Source: Branchiostoma floridae (taxonomy: Eukaryota > Chordata > Leptocardii > Amphioxiformes > Branchiostomatidae). From it: a stretch of DNA of 53,492 nt. The translations under genes were made by a program, and so were the position numbers. The DNA is taken from NCBI RefSeq assembly GCF_000003815.2, contig NC_049992.1, forward strand, positions 2,434,680-2,488,171. The letters run 5' to 3'. The notes beneath the pieces were generated by a model that was not told the DNA's origin, did no database searches, and worked only from the letters and a program-made list of their open reading frames with translations. How positions within the stretch are numbered: the first letter of the stretch is position 1; each line of letters opens with the position of its first letter. Shown in pieces: positions 8,974 through 19,509 of the stretch.

Positions 8974-11900
8974 GCTGCATGCCCCTGGCGTGCTGCCGTC
9001 TCCAAGGGAACCGTCTCAGAGGTAACCAATCAACGTTCACCCTGTTGCAAGACCTACTCAGCGGATTCCATCGGCAGATTGTATACTGTATGCGCGACCA
9101 GTCTCTGCTTCGTGCTCAGTTTTGTCAACAAGTCAGGCCGCCGAATTCCAATTAGAGATAATCTTGAGTAAATGATTGTTTTCACCGCGCTTCCGTAGTC
9201 TGTGGAGTTTGGCCTCTCAGCAGCCAAAGTCGATGGAAGTCAGGATGTGAGGACACTGTTTACACTGAACTGTTGCACATCTCTGTCGACTTGTCGCGTG
9301 TCCAAATGAATCTGCTGACTGCATGCTAGAAATCGTCTCGAGCGTAAACTACCGTTATTACCTAGCTCGTAGCGTGGAAAATTTCCACAACGTTGTGTAA
9401 TGTGACCTCTCAATATGAACTGTTCAAATCTAGTACAGACGAACGGTAGTCTGAAACAGGATAAGTCGTCTGAAAGATCCCTACAAGGTTGTGTGAGATC
9501 TGTATGTCTCTGATCTCCGACAAACTAAGCCTTTGTCCGGAGCATTGGATCTGCGTAATGCGCGTCCGATGTCACATCAAGCGTGAATGGTGGTCTTGCC
9601 GTGGTCACTTCAAATTTCACGGTACTCTCATGGCCTGTTCGACAACAGGGCAGGGTTAAGAATGCATTCCCCGAACTGTAAAAAAACACAAGACAAGAGA
9701 TATCAATTACCCGATACAACAGACAACTTTAGATTTAACCTAACAGCCATAGCCCAAACACATCAGATTCCCTTTCTGTCTGCATCGATTAAATGCAGCC
9801 GAATCCACATATACGGGTCGCATACATAAAACATGCCTGTATGTGTTTCTCGTACTTGTATGGGTTTGCGTGTTTCTCGCCGAAATGTGACGTACCACAT
9901 CAAAGCGCGCCGCATGGACAAGTAAGCTGCAGCAGCAGCACAGAAGGTGTCAAGCTTTACTGATCTTATAAAACAATCAGTTCAAGGTTAAAATCACACA
10001 AAAAATCCAGCAAGACAAGTGTTAGAATGTAAGTACATACATCAGATAATCATTTGTGTGGACAGAGTTCAGTATTATGTATGGATGGTGTTCAGCACCA
10101 TGGACAGGCCAATACTTGTAACGTTACTCATCTAAAATTATGACTATACATGTTCAAAACTTTCCTGTCCACAAATGTACTTTCCCGCTCACAGACGTGG
10201 TGAAAAAATTAGAAAAGCCAGACAACCTGGTCCGCCTGAAGCAGCAGCGTCTCATTAAATCTCCCCGTTTGTGGCGGAAACTTACTCCGTCGGAGATGTT
10301 TCCATCACTGAACAGCTAACTGACGGCAGATCCTGGCTTCTCCCAATTACCGCGGTTATTTCGGCCATAAGAAGAGCCTAATTAAGTACGCACAGCCTAA
10401 TTAAAACCCCTTCAGCTAACCAGCTCGTAACACGCCACCTCTCATACAGGAAGATGAAAACACGTTGTCACGGTAACCGCCTATTGCATTTAGTTCAAGA
10501 AAATTGCTGATTATAAACCATGCCTTTGGCTGTATCTGCCCTAGTTTTCATCTAGTTATTGTCTGGCTGGGAATATTCATTCAAAACGCGTACACTCTAG
10601 ATGTTTTGTAGTCTTTCTGTTCTCTTGAATTCTTAGAGGATGAATACAAGTGGTATTTTAATGCTCAATCTACCCATACGAGGTAGATTGAGCATTAATC
10701 ACGTCACCAATAAAAAGATCACGATCATAATTGATCATAAAACTGTCAACTAAAACTGAACATGTTTGTCTTACCACCTTCTGTTCTTTATTGCAGGTGT
10801 AATTTCTCGCTGTACATATTTGTTTTACCTTGACGCAATAGATTCAATATATATGACAGCGAAAGGACACAGAGGCCATTAAAGCTTAGGCAAGCTGTCA
10901 CCAAATAGATATCGATTATAAAAAAACATACATATGACACTTGTCGTACTTCATGTACATGTTATAAGTACTCTATCTTTAAGAACAGACAGTTTAAAGT
11001 GCATGTCGTGGTGCAGAAATCTTGGTACTCGTCAGTAATGGTTGTGCAGATGACATCCTATCCATTGCGTGGCTTCGCTGGGTAGCCACTGAACATTGGA
11101 TATCAACTGAGAATGACAATGAGAATGATATATTTGTAAAACGTCGCAGGCTGAATAGTGTAATACATTACAAGAGATGGTGCTCACATATCCTCAATAT
11201 CATCCTTTTAAATTACAACTAAGACGGCTAATGTTCGTCATCAAATCGCCAAGACAAAGAATGACTAAAAGAAAGACTGTCTAATGGACACTTAACAGTA
11301 TGAAAACAGTCTATGCTGAAAAGAAATAAGGTATAGATTCTTCTCAGATTGGTAGATAAACACTATCAGGACTCTGTTTAAATACACGTGTTGTCTACAT
11401 GCCCGATGTAGATTTCATAAACATCACTCTCTAGATAATGATATTTTTGAGGATCGAGATGTCAAATGATAAAGACCAATTTTACTTATAAATGTAGGAG
11501 TAGAGGTAAATTTTTGTTTAAATCCTGAAAGTGAATGCAAACGTGATGTTCAACGTAGCAGTCTTGTCGTATATCTTACGACTGTGGCTGCTAGTCCAAA
11601 GTAAATGCCACGCTGTTCGAAAATAGGTTGAATACATTACTAGAACATTTTTGGAGATTCAATCTATTACTAGTATATTCCCTACACAAACAACGCTGTT
11701 CAGTTCAGTTCATTCATCAGGGGACAATATAAAGTTCTTCCAGACGACTCTATCGCTCATGGCAGACAGGAGGTCTCCGTCTTGGAGGCCAACATCTACC
11801 TCAATCACCCCCAAACAACGCTGTGCGGTTCCCTTTGATGTGGGTTGGCAGCATCCCTTTGATGTGGGTTGGCAGCAGGGAGACTTCGTGTGCTGCCTCA

Positions 11901-12650
11901 TATATTTATAAGCCAACGCGTCGTTCGCTCTTTGACAACAAGCTAAATGCATTACTGGAACTGTTTCTGAGAAAATACAACATATAGACTTAAAACATCA
12001 ATTTGAAACTTCTCTTTTCATATCAAATAATAGAATATGCCAGCCCCCGAGGGACAATAATCAGAACACGAGTCCGATTCTGTTAGTTCTGTATTTTTGG
12101 ACCAAAGCACCTCCGGTCCTTTGAACTGGAGATACGGGCGACTTTGTAAGTAAGAAGAGAAGATGAAGAGTTCGGTACTTTTCAAGGCAAATATTGGGCT
12201 TCTTTCTCGGTTTCAAATGGCTGCTGTTTTGCACGCCGCTGCGGGCTACTTGTGACTGAGTACTAACAGCTCCAATTATTATGCACCGTTCGGTAGCGAA
12301 GAGATTGCCAACATTTGGCTTTCAACATGGGTAGAATATTTCTAACAGAGATGTGCAAAGTACACACAAGTGTCTTCTTACTGAAAACTAATATAAAGAC
12401 AATCGCACTCCCTGCATAGCCACATTTTGACCGGTGCAGGATATTGGACAGAGTATCAAGTTCGCGGAGACAAGTGCATAGGGCCGTGCAACCTGGAGAC
12501 TTCTAACGGAGATAAGCAAGGGGCCAGTCCCTGGCCTAGGCACTTAGGCTGGAAGGCAGGCAGGCAGTTTTAAGTCCAATGGAACTTTCAAAATTTTAAA
12601 CACTTTTGAAATGAAGTCAATAGCTCATGCAAAAGACAAACATCACCACA
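8974..12650. other. Region upstream of the VWA5A-like gene, no gene found
   Basis: This would contain the promoter if 8973 is the true start, but no TATA or initiator stands out. Short ORFs on both strands are random-looking. Notable items are the paired CCTAATTAA sites near 10.38 kb, a perfect hairpin at 10658-10698, and a doubled word CCTTTGATGTGGGTTGGCAG near 11.84-11.88 kb. The stretch 10180-10460 is richer in GC and less repetitive than its surroundings. Confidence 0.4.
10658..10698. repeat. Perfect 17-bp stem, 7-nt loop hairpin
   Basis: TTAATGCTCAATCTACC (10658-10674) is followed by loop CATACGA and its exact complement (10682-10698). No poly-T or coding context. It could be a small fold-back insertion or a structured transcript; the stem is shorter than a typical animal microRNA precursor. 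Confidence 0.9.
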
Positions 12651-12659
12651 ATTCTTAAC

Positions 12660-12775
12660 GTCTACGTCCAAACCATCTGATAATTCTCTCTCTCCCTATC
12701 TTTCTCTCTTTCCCTCTCTCTACAATAACTACAAAAACATTGTGTATATAGATAGATAGATAGATAGATAGGTAC
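12660..12775 (+). repeat. CT-rich tract and (GATA)n microsatellite
   Basis: A pyrimidine-rich CTCTCTCC/TTTCTC tract is followed at about 12749-12772 by six GATA units. Confidence 0.9.
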
Positions 12776-12939
12776 ATGTATATGGATAAATATATAAGCA
12801 TACAAACATTCTATTTTGCCTTCAAATAATAGAATGACGCGCTGTAAAAAGATGCTTAGTCATTTCCAGACATTCAAGCCAAAAGAAATCAAAACACATC
12901 AAACAATGCACACCGCTACTGCAGCCTGGCTGGGCAATG

Positions 12940-13640
12940 CACCACAAAGAGCCTATGACGTCAATGCTGCCATTCTCGCAAATGCCGCGGATGTTTGTCT
13001 TTGCCTCGCGTTTCCACCGGGCACTTCCCGCCAAATTAGTGGTGGTCCGGAGACAGGGCTCGAAATACCACCTGCATGTGCAGGTTAGTGCAGGTAAAAG
13101 TGGAGCTGTGCGGGTATTTCTGGTGTCTACCTGCACCTAACCTGCACTGGTCCATGTACTGGGTTTTATACATGAATGTCCTATGATGCAGGTGTACATT
13201 GTATGTGGATTGATATTAGTTGCATTGACTGTTAGTTACCACCTACTTATAGAAATAAAAATATAGCAATCGTTCCTCAGCAATTTAGTATGATCCATAC
13301 TTCCACAGAGTGGTGCAGGTAGAATTTGTCTGGTGCAGGTAATTTTCAATGTTACCTGTGCAGGTGTGTAGAAGAAAGTATTTCGAGCCCTGAGAGATGT
13401 GGTTTATATTCCATTAGTCCGGCTCTCAGGCAGTCCACTGGGTGGGGGCGGGGGAGGGGGTACAGCAGGGATTACTTCCTCGAGATGACATGACTATGGC
13501 TGAGGTGCACGTTTGATAGCATAACGTTGTTGCACAACAATTGTACAAGGTAAAAAGTATGGCATGTACTGATGCATAACTCAAATTTACGCAAATTTAC
13601 GTAATACAAAAATGCATAGTATGGGATAAGGTATTTTGCA
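12940..13640 (+). repeat. Older dispersed element, copy A (interrupted by a hAT-like insertion)
   Basis: Sequence at 12980-13053 and 13393-13630 matches 14233-14540 in order: GATGTTTGTCTTTGCCT, TTTCCACCG, CCAAATTAG, GGCTCTCAGGC, ATTACTTCCTCGAGATGA, GATAGCATAACGTTGTTGCA, AATACAAAAA. The two copies flank the TACA microsatellite in direct orientation. Part near 13515-13570 resembles the reverse of the LINE tails further right. Confidence 0.75.
13054..13392. mobile_element. hAT-like non-autonomous DNA transposon (339 bp)
   Basis: The element starts CAGGGCTCGAAATA and ends with the inverted TATTTCGAGCCCTG. CAGGG termini with CTCGAAAT are typical of hAT-type elements in many animals. Its interior is rich in GTGCAGGT/ACCTGCAC words on both ends, giving subterminal repeats. 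It splits an older repeat whose uninterrupted form is present near 14.29 kb. A clean 8-bp target duplication is not visible; only GAGA/AGAGA remains. No transposase frame. Confidence 0.75.
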
Positions 13641-13839
13641 TTCATAGCACGCCATAGCTGAGAGGGGGGGGGGGGGTACACCCGACACTGAAAATAGGGA
13701 AGATTGTATACGGTTCAGAAGGCAGAATATAACTTAGATGCATCTAGTATATCCTACGTCCATAGCGTAATAAACAACCAACATCCTCATTGAAAGTTTG
13801 GGCACAATTGGACTGTTGATATCATACTTACATAAGTGC

Positions 13840-14215
13840 AAAGAAACCTAGTACATACATACATGTACAAACTCATATCTCGCTCAGCTTGGCTTACATA
13901 CATACATACATACATACATATACAATCATACATACATATAACTATACATAAACAACGTTACATAGTACGTACGTACATACATACAATCATAATTAATAAA
14001 AACATACATACATACTAAGAAACATGCATACACACAAACAAACATACATGCATACAAACAAACATACATACATACATACAAACACACATACATACATACA
14101 AACAAACATACATACATACATACAAACACACATACATACAAACAAACATGCATACATACATACATACATACATGCATACAAACAAACATACATATATACA
14201 TACATACATATATAC
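13840..14215 (+). repeat. (TACA)n / (CAAA) compound microsatellite
   Basis: About 330 bp of TACA units with CAAACAAACATG interruptions, imperfect from about 13850 and dense from 13890. Open reading frames across it on both strands (MYVCMYVC, THIHTYIQ types) are low-complexity artefacts. Confidence 0.95.
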
Positions 14216-14224
14216 GCCGGTAGA

Positions 14225-14551
14225 CGTCAAATCGTCCGGATGTTTGTCTTTGCCTGGTGTTTCCACCGAGCACTTTCAGCCAAATTAGAGGTAGTCCGGG
14301 GAGGTGGTTTATATCCCATTACTCCGGCTCTCAGGCGGTGGGGATACAGCGGGGATTACTTCCTCGAGATGACGTAGCTATATGTCGTGCAATAAAGTTC
14401 TTCTTCTACGGCTGAGGTGAATGTTTGATAGCATAACGTTGTTGCACAACAATTGTACAAGGTACAAAGGATGGCATCTACTCACACATAACTCAAGTTC
14501 AATAAGGCTAATCTACGTAATACAAAAATACATAGTATGGGGGGGGGGGGG
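14225..14551 (+). repeat. Older dispersed element, copy B (uninterrupted)
   Basis: Homologous to copy A, without the hAT-like insertion, so it shows the empty site (GTCCGGGGAGGTGGTTTAT). It also contains TGTCGTGCAATAAAGTTCTTCTTCT at about 14381-14406, the tail word of the LINE family at 15.6-17.7 kb, which suggests that part of this element is a retroposed 3' end. It ends in an 11-G run. Confidence 0.7.
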
Positions 14552-14764
14552 TACTGTAAATGCAGAAATGTTCGCGATGGATTAATGTTCGCGGTTTTTG
14601 CGGCGAACACTTTACCGCGAACTTAAATCCACCGAGAATATTTTTCTATTATGGTATTAGACTGCAGTCTATGGTGTTACCGCGAAATTAAAACCACCGC
14701 GAAAAGTCCTTTTTTCCCACTAGCGGGAAATTAAATCCCCGCGAACTTAAATGCATTTACAGTA
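14552..14764. mobile_element. 213-bp TIR element (MITE), copy 1
   Basis: Begins TACTGTAAATGCAGAAATG and ends with inverted TGCATTTACAGTA. The interior is rich in CGCGAA/TTCGCG and in AAATTAAAACCACCGCGAA. A second copy of nearly equal length is at 27713-27924. TA at both ends is compatible with a TA target site as in Tc1/mariner-type MITEs. No coding capacity. Confidence 0.85.
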
Positions 14765-15109
14765 TTTCATAATCATAGGCGGGGGGGGGGGGTACAGCGG
14801 GGATTACTCCCTCACGAGGACGTAGCTACGGCTGAAGTGAATGTTTGATAACATATAACTTGTAAATACTGTACGTTAGATATGGTAGAAGAAGAAACAC
14901 ATTTTTATTTCAAACTGCCCCTTTTATGATCAAGAGAGAAAAGAGCCCTTAAAAGAAGCCACCAAATTCTGTCCTGATATCTCCGCGTTTATAGACAAAA
15001 AGAAAAATACCCTCCCTTTAACGTTGAAAAACCCACACATTACAGAAAAAGTGGGATCTTTCGTCTTACACTGACTCAGAACAAGAAGTCAAACCCAATA
15101 AGTTACATA

Positions 15110-15609
15110 TAGTTCATTTTGACCAGAACCCAGAGGTCATGGGTTCAAGTCCTATCGTGCTACCGATCTCTTGTTTGAACCTTTATTTATTCATGAAAGC
15201 TCAAATCGGCCTGCAGGCCGCTTTTCATTGAGGTCATGAGGGAAGAGGCAAGGGTCAGACAAAGTATATAACAGAGATACAGTTACATCGTTTAGAGTCC
15301 TTATAAGTCCTATAAGTCTATGTACACAAATTTTACATACATACGAAGAAAGAAACTGCTACACGATTCAAGTCCGTTGATTTGGCCGTTCCCATTACTT
15401 AAAGAGTCTCTTAGAGGAAGCCAGAGTTGGTCAGTGCGTATGTCCGGTGGTAGACTGTTCCAGATGGTGGGTCCACGGTAGGCCATTGGCCATGGGTAAG
15501 GCTCTCAACACGACTTTCCTCACTGCACCAAGGTGTACAAATGGGTACCTGACTTCGGCTGCGGAGGTGGGAAGAAAGGGTTGGGCTCCAACTTCCAATG
15601 CCGTGCTCT
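15110..15609 (+). mobile_element. tRNA-like SINE pieces
   Basis: GGTCATGGGTTCAAGTCCTA at about 15137 contains a tRNA B-box-like GGTTCAAGTCC. Downstream, 15500-15600 (CACGACTTTCCTCACTGCAC, AGGTGTACAAATGGG, GAAAGGGTTG, CCGTGCTCTGG) matches 42405-42525 in the same order, and CCCATTGCCCCTATGG at 16010 continues the same family after an interruption by the LINE tail. Likely a tRNA-derived SINE with later insertions. Confidence 0.55.
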
Positions 15610-16000
15610 GGATATTGAAGATGAATTTCACTTTATAATGAAATGTTGTAGATACGCTAGTTTACGTAATGAATTATTTATATTTCTCGAATCGAGTACA
15701 ACAGATTTCAAGAAACTTGATGCCACAAACAGATTTGTATATATCTTTAAATGTCAGAACTCCCATAATGCAAAAATAGGCAAACATATCAAGGACTGCT
15801 CTGCTATAAGAAAAAATACCGTAACTAATGAATAGCCTACTCCATTGTAATACTATACCAAAGAATTATGTTAGCACTTATTGTTATGTTAACTAGGTTG
15901 CTAAGCTTAATCCTATACCATTGTTTTGTACTTAGTGTTATAGTTGTTGCCATACATTGTATCATATACATTTGTCGTGCAATAAAGTTCTTCTTCTTCT
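15610..16000 (+). mobile_element. Truncated non-LTR retrotransposon (LINE) 3' end
   Basis: From ATATTGAAGATGAATTTCAC the frame reads IEDEFHFIMKCCRYASLR, then about 50 residues to a stop near 15835: the zinc-knuckle-like C-terminal end of a reverse transcriptase ORF. About 165 bp of 3' untranslated sequence follow, ending GTGCAATAAAGTTCTTCTTCTTCT. 5' truncation and a short repeated tail are normal for LINE insertions. The copy sits inside the SINE sequence, which resumes after the tail. Confidence 0.75.
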
Positions 16001-16067
16001 ATCAACCCATTGCCCCTATGGCCTCCAAAAGGTTATGGGGCTACCCTTTTATTTTATAGACCTTGCC

Positions 16068-16226
16068 TAATCTCCAAGCAGATCCCACGGTAGCATAAGA
16101 TAGTATCAAAAGCTGGCAGAGGAGTGAAGCCGGCTAAGGGGTGTGTTTCGCTACCGGGGCAAATCTACACCTCCTTGGCCAGTTTAGTATTATCTTATGC
16201 CAATTGTAGGATCTGCTTGGAGATTA
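16068..16226. mobile_element. TIR element starting TAATCTCCAAGCAGATCC (159-bp copy)
   Basis: 5' TAATCTCCAAGCAGATCC.. CGGTAGCATAAGATAGTA and 3' TATCTTATGCC..GGATCTGCTTGGAGATTA form inverted repeats of about 35 bp. Flanks GACCTTGCC (16059-16067) and GACCGTGCC (16227-16235) are a 9-bp target duplication with one mismatch. Same family as 40425-40855. Confidence 0.8.
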
Positions 16227-16805
16227 GACCGTGCCGACTGGAAGAACGTCATCTGATACACCCAGAGTGGCGTACAATTTCGTTCCTTCCCATCATTAGT
16301 CATTAATAGATCGGGAAAAACAGTGTTTCAGCGAAACCTTTATTTGCATGTTCGGAGATGGCAGATGGAACAGGCCGTTATCACCTAATCTGCAAAATAT
16401 GTATGCAAAGATCGATGTAAATCTTAGTTTCTTTATCATACTTCGGCGTAACTCCATGTGTTATTTACTATACCCCTTGTGAGTGTGTGTGTGTAATGAC
16501 GCATGAATATCGTCACTGAGTGTTATAAATCTTGAAGTGAGTTTGCTTGTTCGGAGTTGTCAGATGGAATAGGCGACAAAGATCTAAAGTATGTACATAT
16601 TAGTTTCTTATCTAACTCCATGTGCTGTTTATTGTGCCCTGCGTGTGTCGTTTGTAATTCCTAGTAGTGACGCGAGAATATCAACCTAAGTCGTCACTGA
16701 GTGTTGTTATAAATGTTGAAATGAGTTTGGAACAAAATCAACGTGAGAAAGAAATTAAGGCAGACATAGACAGATATATCGATGCACCTTATTATTGTCC
16801 AAAGC

Positions 16806-17144
16806 ATATTGAAGATGAATTTCACTTTTAATGGAATGTTCTAGAAACGCTATTTTACGAGACTCGATGCTATAGACAGATTTGTATATATCTTTGGATG
16901 CCACAACTCCCATAATGCAAATACAGGCAAATATATCAAAGACTGCTTTGCTATTAGAAAGAGTAATGAAACTCATGTATAGCCCAAGTCGATTGTGACA
17001 CTATATCAAAGACTTGTGTTAGCCCTTCTTGTTATGTTAATTAGGATATTAAGTCTTATTCTATACACCTATTTTGTACTTTGTGTAACAGTCGTTGCCA
17101 TACGTTGTACCATGTACAAATGTCGAGCAATAAAGTTCTTCTAT
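16806..17144 (+). mobile_element. LINE 3' end, decayed copy
   Basis: Homologous to 15610-16000 (ATATTGAAGATGAATTTCAC, GCAAATATATCAAAGACTGC, TTGTTATGTTAATTAG, GAGCAATAAAGTTCTTCT). A stop follows EFHF and a deletion breaks the frame. Forms an inverted pair with 17413-17735. Confidence 0.8.
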
Positions 17145-17412
17145 CGTCGTGCATCCACCAGTACTTACATGGGCTTCTGAAGCGAGTTATTATTCACACC
17201 AGCCCTCATTACTTTTAAGTCCATCCATCACGGGAGACATTTTACCGTAGAAAGCCCGTCCAACTGGCGGTGAATCAGCTGCCAAAGTCCGCCCACGCAC
17301 AGGCCTGGCCCGGCGGAGATAACGGTCCACGGTCTGCGTGCAATTTCCATCAAATTAACTTTTACCTTGTATGGTTATGTATGAGCGTGTCATGCATTGT
17401 CAGGCACCTTAT

Positions 17413-17735
17413 AGAACTTTATTGCTCGACATTTGTACATGGTACAAAGTATGGCAATGACTGTTACACAAAGTACAAAATAGGTGTAGAGAATAAGACT
17501 TGATATCCTAATTAACGTAACAAGAAGGGCTGACACATTAGTCTTTGATATAGTGTTACAATCGAGTTGGGCTATACATGAGATTCATTACTCTTTCTAA
17601 TAGCAAAGCAGTCTTTGATATATTTGCCTATCCTTGCATTATGGGAGTCGTGGCATCCAAAGATATATACAAATCTGTCTGTAGCATCGAGTCTCTTGAA
17701 ATCTGCTGTACTGTATTCGAGAAATGTAAATAGCT
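17413..17735 (-). mobile_element. LINE 3' end, decayed copy in reverse orientation
   Basis: Read on the minus strand it carries the same order of words as 16806-17144, ending GAGCAATAAAGTTCT at 17413. It shares several diagnostic bases with that copy (GTCGAGCAATAAAG, ATGTACAAATG), so the two are closer to each other than to 15610-16000. Confidence 0.8.
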
Positions 17736-17749
17736 TATATGGGAATGAA

Positions 17750-18150
17750 TGAAGATGTCGACTATTGCCACTTACCTTATATGGAAAAAGATGAGTATGT
17801 CAACTATTGTCATTTGTCGGGTACCTTATATGGAGATGTATTGGTGTCATTTGTGTCTACAATAACCTTATATGGGGATGTACGAGAATGTCATTTGTGC
17901 CCCCACTTACCTTATATGGAGATGTATGTATGGGAATGTCATTTGTGTCCACACGTACCTTATATGGAGCTGCATAGATATGCCTTGTGTGTCCCCACTT
18001 ACTTTATATGGAGATGTATTAGTGTCATCTGTGTCTACACTTACCTTATATGGAGATGTATTGGTGTCATTTGTGTCCACACTTACCTTATATGGAGATG
18101 TATGGATATGCCATGTCTGTCCCCACTTACTTTATATGGAGATTTATGTC
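17750..18150 (+). repeat. 42-50 bp minisatellite, first block
   Basis: Units contain ACTTACCTTATATGGAGATG and GTGTCATTTGTGTC. ACCTTATATGG-type words recur about every 40-50 bp. Same family as 18570-19010. Confidence 0.85.
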
Positions 18151-18425
18151 ATACCTGTGACGCGAAAACGTTCGATACGGGTGTTCCGGACCGGGCCGTA
18201 CGTTTCCGTATCGCACAGGTTCGAAAAGCGCATCACACAGGCTCCATTCGAATAAATCGAACTGTTTCGAGCGGGCCGAATACGGCACGGTTGGCAATTC
18301 GAATACCTGATTCGGACGTTGGAACATTGCTGTTGCAACACTTATTGTTCGAGGGCACCAAATTTGTTCAACTTCTGGCGCATTTCGCATCAAAACAAAG
18401 TTTTCTCAGGTGGGTATGACATAAA
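18150..18425. repeat. Unclassified insert between minisatellite blocks, with CGATACGG/CCGTATCG palindrome
   Basis: A 270-bp segment of different composition. It begins with CGATACGGGTGTTCCGG and CCGTACGTTTCCGTATCG, an imperfect inverted repeat, and has several TTCGAA words. It is open in both directions but shows no family features. Probably another insertion. Confidence 0.4.
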
Positions 18426-18428
18426 TAA

Positions 18429-18569
18429 AATACAACACGGTGTATTCCTCATCACCCTCGGTCTCAGCCCGACCGCGAGTCGGATCACCCTCCGGCCTTC
18501 GGCCGTCGGGCGATCCGACCCGCGGTCGGGCTGGAACCTCGGGTGATACGGAATACACCGTGTTGTATT
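18429..18569. mobile_element. 141-bp fold-back element
   Basis: Perfect 19-bp terminal inverted repeats AATACAACACGGTGTATTC at both ends; the GC-rich interior is itself largely palindromic (AGCCCGACCGCGAGTCGGAT against ATCCGACCCGCGGTCGGGCT), so the whole can fold to one long hairpin. It sits at the border of the minisatellite. Confidence 0.9.
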
Positions 18570-19010
18570 CTATATGTATTGGTGTCATCTGTGTCTACAC
18601 TTACCTTATATGAAGATGTATTGGTGTCATCTGTGTCTACACTTACCTTATATGGAGATGTATTGGTGTCATTTGTGTCTACACTTACCTTATATGGAGA
18701 TGTATTGGTGTCATTTGTGTCTGCACTTACCTTATATGGAGATATGTCAGATGAGGATGTCATTTGTGTCTACACGTACTTTATATGGAAAAATATGAGG
18801 ATGTAATTTGAGCCCCCACTTTCCTTACATGGAGATATATGAATGTGTCATTTTTGTCCACACTTACCGTATATGGAGATACATGGGTGATGTCATTTAT
18901 GTCCCCACTTACCTTATATGGAGATATATCGATATACCATCTGTGTCCCCACTTACCGTATATGGAGATGTATGGGGATGCCATTTGTGTCTACATTAAC
19001 AATTGTGGTA
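18570..19010 (+). repeat. 42-bp minisatellite, second block
   Basis: Between 18574 and 18745 four near-identical 42-bp units occur (TATTGGTGTCATTTGTGTCT then ACACTTACCTTATATGGAGATG); diverged units continue to about 19010. As 42 is a multiple of 3, all frames on the unit stay open, giving repetitive ORFs such as YWCHLCLHLPYMEM that I do not regard as genes. Confidence 0.9.
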
Positions 19011-19509
19011 TCTGAGGGTGAAATGTTGCTAGAAACAGGCGTACATAAAAAAAAAAGCAACTGAATTCCGAAACGGCATGGCTTTTGACGGGGTTTCAAG
19101 CAACTTGAAGACAGACTTCTAGATATTGGTATACTGGCACTACAGAAGAATAGCCAACGCTTAATACCGAAGGATATACTCAAGAAGAGCAAATGTATCT
19201 TCCAAAGACCTTCCTCCGAGCAAAATTGGTTGGAACCAAAGTGTTTGGACCGCCTTTACGGTGCGGACATCAGCTTTGTAACAGAGACATTTTGCAGTAA
19301 GACAAAGTGGTATTTGCCCTACAGGTGGCCCACAGGGATGCAGACTGTACACATCAAATGATCTTTCAAGTAAGAAAAATGAAACTGAAAAAAGTGGTTA
19401 CTTCAAAGACTTCAAACGTGCTTTTCGAAACGAGAACCTCAAAAACTGTGATCACGTCATGGGAGTAGAAGAACTAAGAAATAAGTCCACAGCTGAAGCC
19501 TTCAAACAG

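Noticed and set aside
13926-14273. Minus-strand Cys/Met/Tyr/Val-rich ORFs up to 115 codons
   Set aside because: They are translations of the TACA microsatellite.
15120-15175. tRNA gene suggested by GGTTCAAGTCC
   Set aside because: No acceptor stem or A-box pairing is found; context fits a tRNA-derived SINE.
17739-18806. ORFs of 226, 127 and 87 codons with YMEMYWCHLC repeats
   Set aside because: The 42-bp unit keeps every frame open, and the ORFs run across unrelated inserts; no sign of coding selection.
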